This document shows positions 1 to 8,354 of a stretch of 15,113 nt of DNA, piece after piece (the first letter of the stretch is position 1; every line of letters begins with the position of its first letter). The notes below the pieces were generated by a model. The model did not search any database, had not been told where the DNA came from, and saw only the letters and a program-made list of their open reading frames with translations. The position numbers and the translations under genes are program-made. Source of the stretch: an uncultured Peptococcaceae bacterium (lineage in GTDB: Bacteria > Bacillota > Dehalobacteriia > UBA7702); the NCBI GenBank assembly GCA_937919295.1, contig CALFRX010000130.1, positions 1-15,113 on the forward strand. The letters run 5' to 3'.

Positions 1-1
1 G

Positions 2-316
<315 letters not shown>

Positions 317-385
317 AGCAAAAGGACATCGTTTAGCACCGCATCCACCGGCGCCCTCGGCGCCTCAGCGAAAACCAAAGAAATA

Positions 386-424
386 GACGCCGGCAGCAGG
401 GCCAAAAGATCCCTGCCCGGCGTC
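386..424. terminator. Bidirectional intrinsic terminator between the Met/Gly-rich gene and lgt
   Basis: Arms GACGCCGG (386-393) plus GCAGGG (396-401) pair with CCCTGC (411-416) plus CCGGCGTC (417-424). There is a 2-nt bulge and a 9-nt loop. The plus strand continues TTTGCCGTTTTATTTC. The minus strand continues with a T-rich stretch (complement of 371-384). It sits between the two convergent stop codons, so it can serve both genes. Confidence 0.8.
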
Positions 425-433
425 TTTGCCGTT

Positions 434-1285
434 TTATTTCTTTCTTTTCGTATTTTTTATATTTTTTGCTTTCTGTGTATTCCTTGTTTTTTCCGCTTTC
501 CCCGATTTTTCCGCCTTTTTCACTGCCGCCGATTTCACCCCGTGTGCCAAACGGTTGCTTTTCCGGTTACGGTATAGGAGGATTGCCCCGGAAATGATGA
601 TCAGGCAAACACTCAGCACCTGCGCCTGACGGAAAGGGCCGATCATCAGACTATCCATGCGCAGGCCTTCGATAAAGAAACGGCCCACGGAATAGACGAT
701 CAAGTAGATCAAAACCACATTGCCGCTGCGCTTTGATTTTTTGAACAGTACCATTAAAAGAATAAAAACAAGCAAATCCCAGAGGGATTCATAAAGAAAG
801 GTCGGATGATGGAGCTCCTGATCGGCAGCTACGTGAATGCCCCAGGGAAGCGTGGTCACGCTGCCATAGGCTTCCCCGTTAAAATAATTCCCCCAACGGC
901 CAATGGCTTGTCCCAAAGCCACGGCGGGGGCAAAACAGTCAAGAACGCCGAAGAAATCCATCCGGTATTTGCGGCAGGCGATCAGGATCACTAAAATCCC
1001 GGCGAGTAAGCCGCCGTGGATGGCGAGGCCGCCCTTCCAAGTTTGCAGGATCCGAAGCGGATCATCGGCATATATGTCCCAGCTGAAAATCACGTAATAG
1101 AGCCTGGCGCCAAAAACAGCGCAGGGAATGAGTACCAAAAAGATCGTCCAAAGATGATCCATATCATAGCCCCGCTTGCCGGCCAACGACTGGACTAAAA
1201 AGATACCGATGATAAACGCGGCGCTGATCAAAATCCCATACCAATAGATGGGCCAGGAACCAACGGTGAATGCAACTGAATTCAT
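434..1285 (-). CDS. lgt: Prolipoprotein diacylglyceryl transferase (Lgt)
   Basis: Integral membrane enzyme that moves diacylglyceryl from phosphatidylglycerol to the lipobox cysteine of prolipoproteins, the first step of lipoprotein maturation. With the start chosen here it has 283 residues, within the usual family range. Family hallmarks are visible: HGG (His90) in AIHGGLLAG, the Lgt signature GRWGNYFNGEAYG with Arg130, and HPTFLYESLWD. His90 and Arg130 keep the spacing of the essential His103 and Arg143 of the E. coli enzyme. About seven hydrophobic segments are present. The last roughly 35 residues are a Lys-rich tail beyond the membrane core. The start at 1285 is preferred because GGAGG (1295-1291) lies 5 nt upstream; the in-frame ATG at 1297 overlaps that site and would add four residues. 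It is a single-gene unit divergent from the DMT pair. Confidence 0.95.
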   Translation of the reverse strand: MNSVAFTVGSWPIYWYGILISAAFIIGIFLVQSLAGKRGYDMDHLWTIFLVLIPCAVFGARLYYVIFSWDIYADDPLRILQTWKGGLAIHGGLLAGILVILIACRKYRMDFFGVLDCFAPAVALGQAIGRWGNYFNGEAYGSVTTLPWGIHVAADQELHHPTFLYESLWDLLVFILLMVLFKKSKRSGNVVLIYLIVYSVGRFFIEGLRMDSLMIGPFRQAQVLSVCLIIISGAILLYRNRKSNRLAHGVKSAAVKKAEKSGKAEKTRNTQKAKNIKNTKRKK

Positions 1286-1308
1286 ATTCGCCTCCATAAA
1301 TTATGTTT

Positions 1309-1337
1309 ATTTTACCAAAAGGAAGACGTTCTTTCAA
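1309..1337 (-). promoter_or_regulatory. Sigma-A-type promoter for lgt
   Basis: On the minus strand, TTGAAA (1337-1332), a 17-bp spacer and TAAAAT (1314-1309). This is near-consensus and ends 23 bp before the lgt start. Confidence 0.7.
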
Positions 1338-1407
1338 CCTTTTCACAAAAACATGACAGAAAATCGGCAAATCCGCCAAGACAGTATGTAAATATACGGA
1401 AAAAGAG

Positions 1408-1438
1408 TTGACTTTGACCCAAGTTTAAAGTATATAAT
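1408..1438 (+). promoter_or_regulatory. Sigma-A-type promoter for the DMT transporter pair
   Basis: TTGACT (1408-1413) is followed by TATATA at 1431 (17-bp spacer), or by the overlapping perfect TATAAT at 1433-1438 (19-bp spacer). It lies about 43 bp ahead of the first transporter ATG. Confidence 0.7.
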
Positions 1439-1480
1439 AGTGTTATGTTTGTGTAAAACGGAAAAGAAAGGGTACTATTC

Positions 1481-2422
1481 ATGGAAACGAACAAAAAAGG
1501 AGTCATTCTCTGTCTCCTTGCAGCCTTTTGCTATGCCCTCGGCCCTATCATCGGCAAACTGCTTTACAGCACAGGTTTTCCCTGGCAGGTGGTTGTCTGC
1601 TGCCGCGGCATGATCCCGGCAGTTCTCGTCTTTCTGTTCGCGCTGTTTTTCGCCAGAAACGTCTTTCAGATCAAAAAAGAACACCTTCATTTGTTCTTAT
1701 TGAACGGCCTCTGTTTTGGTCTCATCTCCCTTTGTAATTATTGCGCTCTTTATTATATCAACGCTTCCGTGGCAACGGTTCTCCTCTATACGCTGCCCGT
1801 CTTCACGGTGCTGCTCTCCCGCTTCATGCTGAAGGAAAAATTCAGCGTCACCAAAATCATCGCCATGGTGCTGGTCTTTTGTGGTACGGTGCTCATCATC
1901 AACCTCACCAACATGGAGGATATCGCGGCCCATCCCGGCACTACGATATTCGGCATCCCTTCGGTGGTATTCGGTATCATACTCGGCTTGCTGTCCGGGC
2001 TTTTAAGCTCTTTGTATACGATTTTCACCAGAAAACTCAACTGCCATTACGAAGGCTGGACCGTCAATTCCTGGTGTTACTTTTTGGGGTTTCCCGTTTT
2101 TCTGCTCGTCGGCGCCGGGCCCATCGCGTCCTTCCCCTGGCAGCCAAGTCTGGTCTTTTATATCATCATCACGGCTCTCATCGGCCTTTCCGCATATTCC
2201 CTTTATTCCCTCAGCATGCAATACATCAACGCCAGCAAGGCAAGTTTGCTGGTCAGTCTGGATCCCGTGATCAGCGTCACCCTGTCCGTGGTGATTTTAG
2301 GCGAAACCCTCACCCTTTCGCAGCTTTTGGGCTGCATTTTGGTGGGCGGCGGTATCCTCGTCATGGAGCGGGGCTACGCCTGTTACCGCTATTTTCAATG
2401 TCGTAAGGAGAATGTTTCATGA
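1481..2422 (+). CDS. EamA/DMT-superfamily transporter, first of a tandem pair
   Basis: 313-residue membrane protein of the drug/metabolite transporter superfamily with two EamA repeats of about five helices each (roughly residues 5-140 and 155-300). Typical features are the N-terminal KGVILCLLAAFCYALGPIIGKLL helix and, late in each repeat, the pattern 'SVATVLLYTLPVFTVLLSRFMLKEKFS' / 'ASLLVSLDPVISVTLSVVILGETLT', where an acidic residue follows the fourth helix of the repeat. Known members export or import amino acids and other metabolites, so the substrate cannot be told from sequence. The ribosome binding site is weak (AAGAAAGGG about 9 nt before the ATG). Its stop overlaps the start of the next, paralogous transporter by 4 bp, so the two are one operon and may be translationally coupled. 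Confidence 0.9.
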   Translation: METNKKGVILCLLAAFCYALGPIIGKLLYSTGFPWQVVVCCRGMIPAVLVFLFALFFARNVFQIKKEHLHLFLLNGLCFGLISLCNYCALYYINASVATVLLYTLPVFTVLLSRFMLKEKFSVTKIIAMVLVFCGTVLIINLTNMEDIAAHPGTTIFGIPSVVFGIILGLLSGLLSSLYTIFTRKLNCHYEGWTVNSWCYFLGFPVFLLVGAGPIASFPWQPSLVFYIIITALIGLSAYSLYSLSMQYINASKASLLVSLDPVISVTLSVVILGETLTLSQLLGCILVGGGILVMERGYACYRYFQCRKENVS

Positions 2423-3372
2423 GCAAAAAAGGGCTAAAAGGCCTCCTGTTCGTTATTTTATCCAGTTTTCTCTGGGCTATTGCGGGGATTATGAGCAAAG
2501 CTCTCTTCAATGAGGGCGGCACGCCGATCTTACTGATTTTTACCCGCAATGTGGTGGGCGTTTCCTGCCTTGCCCTGTTTTTCTATTTCTACAACAAAAA
2601 GCTGTTTCACCTAAACAGAGCCCATCTGAAATCGCTGCTCCTTTGCAGCATCTTTCTTTTTCTTTACTCCGCGGCCTATTTTTTCAGTATCTATTATCTC
2701 GACGTTTCCGTCGCCATGGTACTGCTTTATATGTATCCCACCATTGTGGCCGTGTCCTCCGTCTTTGTCTTCCATGAACGCCTCACCGTTAAAATCATCG
2801 CCGCGCTGCTGTTAACCGCCTGCGGCATGGTGCTGACGCTGAATCTGCTTTCCCACGGCATCGGCGAGGTTTCTCCCCTCGGTTTGCTGCTCAGTTTTGT
2901 CGCGGCCTTCGGTGCAGCCTGGTACAGTATCTATGTAAAAAAACTCTCCGTGGCCTACCACGCCACCACCATCAATTTTTACGGTCTGCTGTTCACCGTT
3001 TTCGGCTACGGCATTCTATCGCTGTTTTCCCTGAAGAACGGTTTCCTCTCCACTTTCGAGCTGATCGGTGCTGTTACCATGGCGTTTCCTTATGTTGGCG
3101 GCTTACTCCTCTTCGCCATTGGTGTCACCTACCTTTCGCCGAGCTTCGCCTCGATTTTTGGTTCCACGGAACCAGTTTTCGGCACGGTTATGGCCGTCAT
3201 CTTCCTGGGCGAAGTGATCTCTGTCAGTCAGCTTCTCGGCATCGCCCTGGTCTTTTCCGCCATCATCATCCTGCAACTGCCCCTCAAGAGAAAACGACTG
3301 GATAAAGAAGAAGAAGAGGAGCGCATCAAAAACGCCCCTTGTGAATGTCCCAATACCATCCATGGCGTCTGA
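2419..3372 (+). CDS. EamA/DMT-superfamily transporter, second of a tandem pair
   Basis: 317-residue protein with ten predicted membrane helices arranged as two EamA repeats, paralogous to the gene before it. The shared layout includes SVAMVLLYMYPTIVAVSSVF in repeat one and FASIFGSTEPVFGTVMAVIFLGE in repeat two. The C-terminus is a charged cytoplasmic tail (KRKRLDKEEEEERIKNA). The start ATG overlaps the upstream TGA (ATGA at 2419-2422) and has AAGGAG about 8 nt upstream. The tight coupling of two full-length DMT proteins suggests either a heteromeric transporter or a duplication with split substrate range. Neither can be decided here. The operon ends at the hairpin 3393-3428. Confidence 0.9.
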   Translation: MSKKGLKGLLFVILSSFLWAIAGIMSKALFNEGGTPILLIFTRNVVGVSCLALFFYFYNKKLFHLNRAHLKSLLLCSIFLFLYSAAYFFSIYYLDVSVAMVLLYMYPTIVAVSSVFVFHERLTVKIIAALLLTACGMVLTLNLLSHGIGEVSPLGLLLSFVAAFGAAWYSIYVKKLSVAYHATTINFYGLLFTVFGYGILSLFSLKNGFLSTFELIGAVTMAFPYVGGLLLFAIGVTYLSPSFASIFGSTEPVFGTVMAVIFLGEVISVSQLLGIALVFSAIIILQLPLKRKRLDKEEEEERIKNAPCECPNTIHGV

Positions 3373-3392
3373 CAAGGTGATCCTAAAAAACA

Positions 3393-3428
3393 AATGCCCT
3401 CTCCGGTTCTGACCGACGGGAGGGCATT
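3393..3428. terminator. Bidirectional intrinsic terminator between the DMT operon and nrdJ
   Basis: AATGCCCTC (3393-3401) pairs perfectly with GAGGGCATT (3420-3428), with further partial pairing (CCGGT/ACCG) inside. The minus strand continues TTGTTTTTT, a good U-tract for nrdJ. The plus strand continues GCTTATTGCTGTTTCTTTTTT, a weaker tract for the transporter operon. Confidence 0.8.
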
Positions 3429-3450
3429 GCTTATTGCTGTTTCTTTTTTC

Positions 3451-5703
3451 TCAGTTGCACTTGGAAAATCCGCATTGAGGACAAATCACACAGCCGCCTT
3501 CATGCAGGATATCGGCGCCGCATTCAGGACAAAAGCGCATCTTAGCGGAATCTAACTGGAACGATATGTGATCGGGGATTTTCGGCTGTTTCTCAATAAC
3601 CAGCTCTTTTTTTTCTCCCTGAACAGACCTTTCCGCCTGGAGCAAAACTTTGGCAATGGCATCGGGACAGGAAAGCACCGAAAGCCCCTTCTGACGGATG
3701 GTGGAGGGGCAGCGAATGCCCTTCAGTTGCTTGATCACATCTTCGATGCCGATGCCGCTGCGCAAAGAAAGGGAAGCCAAACGTCCCACCGCTTCGGATT
3801 GGGAGGGGCAGCCACCGTGCTTACCGGTATTGGTGAAAACTTCGCAAATGCCCTGATCGTCATAGTTGACGGTAACATAGAGCTTGCCGCAGCCGATGTA
3901 AACCTGTTCCGTAAAGCCGCGCATCACCGCAGGCCGGGACCGGGGGCCAAGGTTACCGTAAGCGACCGGCTCTTTTTGCGCCGCTTTTTCCCGCTCACCG
4001 CCACCGATGCTCAGTACCTGGGCATCGCGGCTGTGGTCACGGTAAATGGTAACGCCTTTACAACCTAACTTCCAGGCAAGGAGATAGACCTCTTCCACCT
4101 CGTCCCTGGTCGCGTCTCTCTTAAAATTGACGGTCTTGGAAACCGCGTTATCGGTGTATTTCTGAAAGGCCGCCTGCATGCGAATGTGCCATTGTGGGCT
4201 CACATCGTGGGCGGAGACAAAAATCCGCTTTAAATCAGCGGGTATCGCGGCGATGTGGGCAAGGGTACCTTCTTCGGCGATCTGACGCATCAGCGCTTCC
4301 GTATAGAGACCGCGCCGTTCCAATTCCGCCCGCAGAATGGGGTTGGTCTCTGTGAGTTCCGTCTGATCCATGACGTTGCGCACATAGGCATAGGCGAAAA
4401 CCGGTTCCACGCCGCTGGATACACCGGCAATGATGGATAAAGTGCCGGTGGGGGCGATGGTGGTTACGGTACCGTTGCGGTAGGCGCGATCACCGGCGAG
4501 AGTACTATCCCCAAATAGCGGGAAAGCACCGCGTTTTTCCGCCAGTTTGGCGCTGGCTTCTCTGGCGCGGGTATGGATGAACCGCATCAAGGCTTCCGCC
4601 GTGGCGACGCCCTCTTCAGAATTGTAAGCGATGCCAAGAAGGAGCAGCAAATCGGCGAAACCCATAACGCCGAGACCGACCTTTCGCGTGGAGCGGGTCA
4701 TTTCGGCAATATGCTCAAGAGGATAGCGGTTCGCGTCAATGACATTGTCCAGCAGGTGAATGGCAGTGTCCACTGTTTTACCAAGGAGATCGTAGTCAAT
4801 GGCGTATTGACCGCCCTCTTCTTTCGTCATCTTTGTTAGATTGATGGAACCGAGATTGCAGGATTCATAGGGCAGCAACGGCTGTTCGCCGCAGGGATTG
4901 GTCGATTCGATGGCTCCTTTGGCGGGCACGATATTATCGCGGTTTAGACGATCGATGAATATGATACCGGGTTCGCCGTTGCGCCAGGCGGCGTCGACGA
5001 TCTTGCGGAAGACTTCACCGGCATTGAGCTGTCCCATCACTTCCCCGGTGCGGGGGTCAACAAGGTCGTAATCTTCCCCTTTTTCCGCTGCCTGCATAAA
5101 CGCTTCCGTCAAGGCCACGGAAATATTAAAGTTAGAGAGCGTATTGTCTTCGGCTTTACAGTCGATGAACTCTAAAATATCGGGATGATCCACCTGCAAA
5201 ATGCCCATATTGGCGCCACGGCGGGTTCCGCCCTGTTTCACCGCTTCGGTGGCGGCGTTGAATACCTTCATAAAGCTGATGGGGCCGGAGGCCACGCCTC
5301 CCGTGGTCTGCACCACGCTGCCTTTGGGCCGCAGGCGGGAAAAGGAAAAGCCGGTACCACCGCCGGATTTATGAATCAGGGCGGCTTGTTTAATCGTATC
5401 GAAAATCCGATCCATGGAATCTTCTACCGGCAAAACAAAACAGGCGGAGAGCTGACCCAACTCCTTACCGGCGTTCATCAGCGTGGGAGAATTGGGCAGG
5501 AATTTCAAGCTCGTCATCAGCTCGTAAAACTCATCCTCCAATTTACTAACATTGGCTTTTTTATCATAATTTAAATCGGGGGCAGCCAAAGCCGCGGCAA
5601 CGCGCCGAAAGAGTCCCTCCGGCGACTCGATGAGGTTTCCTTCGGCATCCCGGGTCAGATACCGCCGTTCTAAAACCACAAGGGCATTCTCACTGATTTG
5701 CAT
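3451..5703 (-). CDS. nrdJ: Adenosylcobalamin-dependent (class II) ribonucleoside-diphosphate reductase
   Basis: Makes deoxyribonucleotides, using adenosylcobalamin instead of a metal-radical subunit, and works with or without oxygen. 750 residues. Active-site residues align by spacing with Thermotoga maritima NrdJ: the N-x-C-x-E motif NPCGE has Asn269, thiyl Cys271 and Glu273; Cys282 lies 11 residues on; the other redox cysteine is Cys88 (SACFVLPV). The phosphate-binding APTGTLSIIAGVSSGVEP motif is present. The C-terminal third has the 'vitamin B12-dependent RNR' region (YVTVNYDDQGICEVFTN, GGCPSQSEAVGRL) and ends in a Cys-rich tail with CPECG and CPQCG, resembling a zinc ribbon or the redox-relay cysteines. 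The start at 5703 is chosen for GGAG at 5714-5711, 7 nt upstream; an in-frame ATG at 5745 lacks such a site. It is monocistronic, with its own promoter and terminator. I see no cobalamin riboswitch in its short leader. Confidence 0.95.
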   Translation of the reverse strand: MQISENALVVLERRYLTRDAEGNLIESPEGLFRRVAAALAAPDLNYDKKANVSKLEDEFYELMTSLKFLPNSPTLMNAGKELGQLSACFVLPVEDSMDRIFDTIKQAALIHKSGGGTGFSFSRLRPKGSVVQTTGGVASGPISFMKVFNAATEAVKQGGTRRGANMGILQVDHPDILEFIDCKAEDNTLSNFNISVALTEAFMQAAEKGEDYDLVDPRTGEVMGQLNAGEVFRKIVDAAWRNGEPGIIFIDRLNRDNIVPAKGAIESTNPCGEQPLLPYESCNLGSINLTKMTKEEGGQYAIDYDLLGKTVDTAIHLLDNVIDANRYPLEHIAEMTRSTRKVGLGVMGFADLLLLLGIAYNSEEGVATAEALMRFIHTRAREASAKLAEKRGAFPLFGDSTLAGDRAYRNGTVTTIAPTGTLSIIAGVSSGVEPVFAYAYVRNVMDQTELTETNPILRAELERRGLYTEALMRQIAEEGTLAHIAAIPADLKRIFVSAHDVSPQWHIRMQAAFQKYTDNAVSKTVNFKRDATRDEVEEVYLLAWKLGCKGVTIYRDHSRDAQVLSIGGGEREKAAQKEPVAYGNLGPRSRPAVMRGFTEQVYIGCGKLYVTVNYDDQGICEVFTNTGKHGGCPSQSEAVGRLASLSLRSGIGIEDVIKQLKGIRCPSTIRQKGLSVLSCPDAIAKVLLQAERSVQGEKKELVIEKQPKIPDHISFQLDSAKMRFCPECGADILHEGGCVICPQCGFSKCN

Positions 5704-5763
5704 CGTTTTACTCCTATTTCTTTCTCTGATCGCAATGGTATCCATACGCCATAGCGTAAATAT

Positions 5764-5792
5764 ATTGTGTCATTATTCATTTGTTTTGTCAA
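5764..5792 (-). promoter_or_regulatory. Promoter for nrdJ
   Basis: Minus strand TTGACA (5792-5787, perfect -35), 17-bp spacer, CACAAT (5769-5764, 4 of 6 matches). It gives a leader of about 55 nt, too short for a cobalamin riboswitch. Confidence 0.6.
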
Positions 5793-6229
5793 TGCTGAGA
5801 GCCTTTTCAAAGGTTGACCCAACCGCCAAAACCCATCGCCTTCATAAACAGCGAAAGGCCTGCTTGAGTTCGACTGATTGTATTTTCTCACAACAATACA
5901 CCGCCTTTTCCGCTCCTTCGCCGAAAATCGGTTAAAATCTGTAAACCCATTGGATTTTTTTATGCTAAAATCCTTATACTCAAAGCAAAACAGATTTATC
6001 AATATGATACCATATTTCTCTGTATAGCAGAAATTATTTATGATACATTGGTTTGGCAGCGCTCTTTTATCATTGACAGGGCAAAGACAAAAACAAAGAG
6101 GAAGAGGAAGCACCCGGTCAATTGGGTTCTCCCTCCTTTTAGGGCCGGACTGATATCACGCTATAAAAATGGACGATTTTACGGCTTACCTGTATGGCAT
6201 CGGTTAAATTTCACTGTGCTTTGCCGTAT
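5793..6229. other. Long gap between the nrdJ promoter and the glyA terminator; no gene seen
   Basis: I find no convincing coding region here. The open frames have no ribosome binding site, odd composition and no recognisable domain; the longest, on the minus strand from 6113, runs through the nrdJ promoter and start. No tRNA, rRNA or riboswitch is recognised. The stretch is AT-rich around 5930-6050 and may include decayed sequence. Confidence 0.5.
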
Positions 6230-6257
6230 AAAAACCTCCCCTGCTTTACAGCAGGGG
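6230..6257 (-). terminator. Intrinsic terminator downstream of glyA
   Basis: On the minus strand a perfect 7-bp stem CCCCTGC / GCAGGGG (6257-6238, 6-nt loop) is followed by AGG and then TTTTT (6234-6230). It is about 136 nt beyond the glyA stop. The plus strand has no U-tract after the hairpin. Confidence 0.65.
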
Positions 6258-6392
6258 AAATGAAAACAACTAACTTTTTTGTTTTTTCAGCCGCCTGCCT
6301 CACAGGGAGCGCATCAGAAATCAGCAACCGACTCTCGTTTTATGGCGCTACTGCTTCCTGGGTAAGCCTATTCATACTGTGTCTATATCGTT

Positions 6393-7664
6393 TTATTGAT
6401 CACTGGGTAAAGGAAATTGCAGAGAAAACGCTTCGACTTCTTGATGTATTTCCTCAAGTCTATTGCGATCGCCACGATGATTGATGGCCTGTTTCATCCA
6501 TGCGGCAATTCTTTCCATATCCTTTTCCTTCAAGCCCTTGGTGGTCACGGCCGGGGTACCGAGACGAATCCCGCTGGGCCGAAAGGCCGGCAATGGATCG
6601 TCGGCGATCACGTTTTTGTTCATCGTTAGCCCAATGGCATCAAAAGCCGTCTCCGCTTCATGACCGTCGATACCAAAGCTGCCGTAAATATTGATCAGCA
6701 TCATATGATTGCTCGTACCGCCGGTAACCAGCTTAAAGCCATGCTCTTGCAGGGCCTCGGCTAGGGCCGCGGCATTTTTTACGACCTGCCGGGCATATAC
6801 TTTAAACTCCGGTTGCAAGGCCTCGCCAAAACAAACGGCTTTTGCCGCAATGGTGTGCATATGGGGGCCGCCTTGGGTACCGGGGAAAACGGCCCGGTCG
6901 ATCAGAGTTGGGATATTTTCGATTGTTTTTTCCCCCTGATTCAACGGGGTGGACACGTTCCCTTTGGACAAGATCATACCGCCGCGGGGGCCGCGCAATG
7001 TTTTGTGGGTGGTTGTCGTGATTACGTGAAAACCGTAGTCAAAAGGATTTTCCGCGACACCGCCGGCAATCAGTCCGGCAATATGCGACATATCCGCCAC
7101 CAACAAAGCGCCGATTTCCTTACCGATCTCAGCAAATTTCTCGTAATTTAGTTGCCGGGGAAATGACGAAAAACCGGCCATAATGATTTTCGGGCGATAT
7201 TTCAGCGCCATTTGGCGAAGCTCGTCATAATCAATTTCACCGGTGGAAATATCCTTGATTTTATAACGTATAAAACGGTAGAGAGAGGCGGATAAGGTTA
7301 CCGGCGCGCCATGGGTGAGATGACCGCCATGGCTTAAATCCATGGCCAAAACCGTATCCCCAGGATTCAACCATGCGGCATACAAAGCGTTGTTCGCCGA
7401 AGCGCCGGAGTGAGGCTGAACATTGGCATGATCCGCCTTAAACAGCTTCTTGGCGCGTTCGATTGCGAGCAGCTCCACCTGATCCGTGTATTCCTGACCG
7501 CCGTAGTAACGTTTCCCCGGATACCCTTCCGCATACTTATTCGTAAAAACGCTGCCGATGGCGTTCAGTACGTCACGGCTTACGTAATTTTCGCTGGGAA
7601 TCAATTCCAAACCGCGTCTTTGCCGCTGGGTTTCCAATTCGATCAACTGCATCACATCTAACAT
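6393..7664 (-). CDS. glyA: Serine hydroxymethyltransferase
   Basis: PLP enzyme that converts serine and tetrahydrofolate to glycine and 5,10-methylene-tetrahydrofolate, a main entry into the one-carbon pool. 423 residues with the chosen start, normal for the family. Visible hallmarks: LIPSENYVS near the N-terminus, KYAEGYPGKRYYGG, the cofactor region HSGASANNALY, DLSHGGHLTHG, ADMSHIAGL, and the PLP-lysine motif TTTTHKTLRGPRGG with Lys221. The substrate-binding Arg lies in RLGTPAVTT near the C-terminus. The start at 7664 (MLDVMQLIE) has AAGGAG 8 nt upstream. A longer frame from 7742 would add 26 residues that do not look like GlyA and would contain that ribosome binding site. It is a single-gene unit. 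In this window its folate product links metabolically to the methyltransferase operon, but it is on the opposite strand and not co-transcribed. Confidence 0.96.
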   Translation of the reverse strand: MLDVMQLIELETQRQRRGLELIPSENYVSRDVLNAIGSVFTNKYAEGYPGKRYYGGQEYTDQVELLAIERAKKLFKADHANVQPHSGASANNALYAAWLNPGDTVLAMDLSHGGHLTHGAPVTLSASLYRFIRYKIKDISTGEIDYDELRQMALKYRPKIIMAGFSSFPRQLNYEKFAEIGKEIGALLVADMSHIAGLIAGGVAENPFDYGFHVITTTTHKTLRGPRGGMILSKGNVSTPLNQGEKTIENIPTLIDRAVFPGTQGGPHMHTIAAKAVCFGEALQPEFKVYARQVVKNAAALAEALQEHGFKLVTGGTSNHMMLINIYGSFGIDGHEAETAFDAIGLTMNKNVIADDPLPAFRPSGIRLGTPAVTTKGLKEKDMERIAAWMKQAINHRGDRNRLEEIHQEVEAFSLQFPLPSDQ

Positions 7665-7960
7665 TTCATTCGCTCCTTCGATAACAATGACTGAGATCAA
7701 TTTTTCGGGAACTCTCCCGATATAATTTTTAATGATTTTCACAAATTTTATTCATGCCAACCAGCCGATTTGTGACATGGGAATGACATCCCTGTCCCAT
7801 TCTTATGATCACATAATAATTTAAATTCTATAATAGTTCTTATTTTCCTCTTCGTTTTCGACTTTTTCTTCCTATGATAAAAGGCTAAAATATGATAAAC
7901 TGCAACCTGACCCCGAAAAACTTTGTCAATAGAAATATTAGTCATGACATGGTATGAAGC
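7665..7960 (-). promoter_or_regulatory. Upstream/leader region of glyA with two small hairpins
   Basis: No gene is seen. Two short perfect stems lie in what is probably the untranslated leader: TCGGGA/TCCCGA with a 4-nt loop (7705-7720), and ATGGGA/TCCCAT (7777-7800). A weak promoter candidate on the minus strand, TTGCAG - 17 bp - TTTTAT, lies around 7877-7906 and would give a leader of about 210 nt. I could not match the region to a known riboswitch class. The open frame 7748-7945 (-) has no ribosome binding site and is not called. Confidence 0.35.
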
Positions 7961-7993
7961 GCTCCCATTTATTGGACCAGTTTTTTAGGGAGC
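7961..7993. repeat. 33-bp imperfect palindrome, possibly an insertion-sequence end remnant
   Basis: GCTCCC (7961-7966) and GGGAGC (7988-7993) are perfect inverted arms around an AT-rich core containing TTGGACCAG. The combination of GGGAGC with TGGACCA and a T-run recalls terminal repeats of IS3-type elements from memory only. No transposase is nearby. The 10-mer TGAAGCGCTC touching the left arm (7955-7964) recurs at 8086-8095. It could equally be a small hairpin. Confidence 0.3.
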
Positions 7994-8042
7994 AAGTCAC
8001 TTTTTCTTCTCTCAAATAAAGAGTTCTCTTGTCTATTAAAAA

Positions 8043-8070
8043 CCGCGTTTGGATTATCTTCCATACGCGG
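8043..8070. terminator. Intrinsic terminator hairpin in the pucR-glyA gap
   Basis: CCGCGT (8043-8048) pairs with ACGCGG (8065-8070). After one T/T mismatch the stem continues TGGA/TCCA around a 6-nt loop. The plus strand follows with CTTTTG and the minus strand with TTTTTA. On the minus strand it could end readthrough from the regulator gene, about 285 nt past its stop. No plus-strand gene upstream needs it. Confidence 0.5.
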
Positions 8071-8320
8071 CTTTTGTCTACAGGCTGAAGCGCTCGTTTG
8101 TTGATTAATATCATATTTGACCGAGATTACTGTAATTATAAAAAGTACATGATCGCTTTGGGAATCAATATCTTCTCTAATTTCTTTAAGGTATTAAATA
8201 AAAACACCTGTGCGTAGAGGGGAAAGATACATAGATATTTCATTTTGCCTTCTTTTTACTGCAAGCGTTTTCTATTAGCTTATCAGATCAAACCAAATTG
8301 ACCTCATCGGCAAAATTTTT
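8071..8320. other. AT-rich gap downstream of the regulator gene; no gene seen
   Basis: No open frame with a ribosome binding site or recognisable protein, and no RNA gene is recognised. The only structured element I note is the second copy of TGAAGCGCTC at 8086-8095. Confidence 0.4.
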
Positions 8321-8338
8321 CGAAAAAGGGGTTTTTCG
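8321..8338 (-). terminator. Possible terminator just after the regulator gene
   Basis: CGAAAAA (8321-8327), GGGG loop, TTTTTCG (8332-8338): a perfect but AT-rich 7-bp stem 17 nt beyond the regulator stop. On the minus strand it is followed by AAAAATTTTG rather than a clean U-tract, so the call is weak. Confidence 0.3.
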
Positions 8339-8354
8339 GAGAAAATATTATTTA

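Noticed and set aside
1741..2406. 221-codon plus-strand open frame inside the first DMT transporter
   Set aside because: Its translation is His/Arg-rich shadow sequence in another frame of a clear transporter gene.
3568..4068. 166-codon plus-strand open frame opposite nrdJ
   Set aside because: It is antisense to the conserved reductase C-terminal region and is explained by the GC-rich codon pattern of nrdJ.
5704..5792. Cobalamin riboswitch controlling nrdJ
   Set aside because: A good promoter leaves a leader of only about 55 nt, and no B12-box-like conserved segment is seen.
5670..6113. 147-codon minus-strand open frame upstream of and into nrdJ
   Set aside because: It lacks a ribosome binding site, has atypical composition, covers the nrdJ promoter and overlaps the nrdJ start in another frame. 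No domain is recognisable.
7748..7945. 65-codon minus-strand open frame upstream of glyA
   Set aside because: It is very basic with no ribosome binding site or family resemblance, and lies in a likely leader and promoter region.
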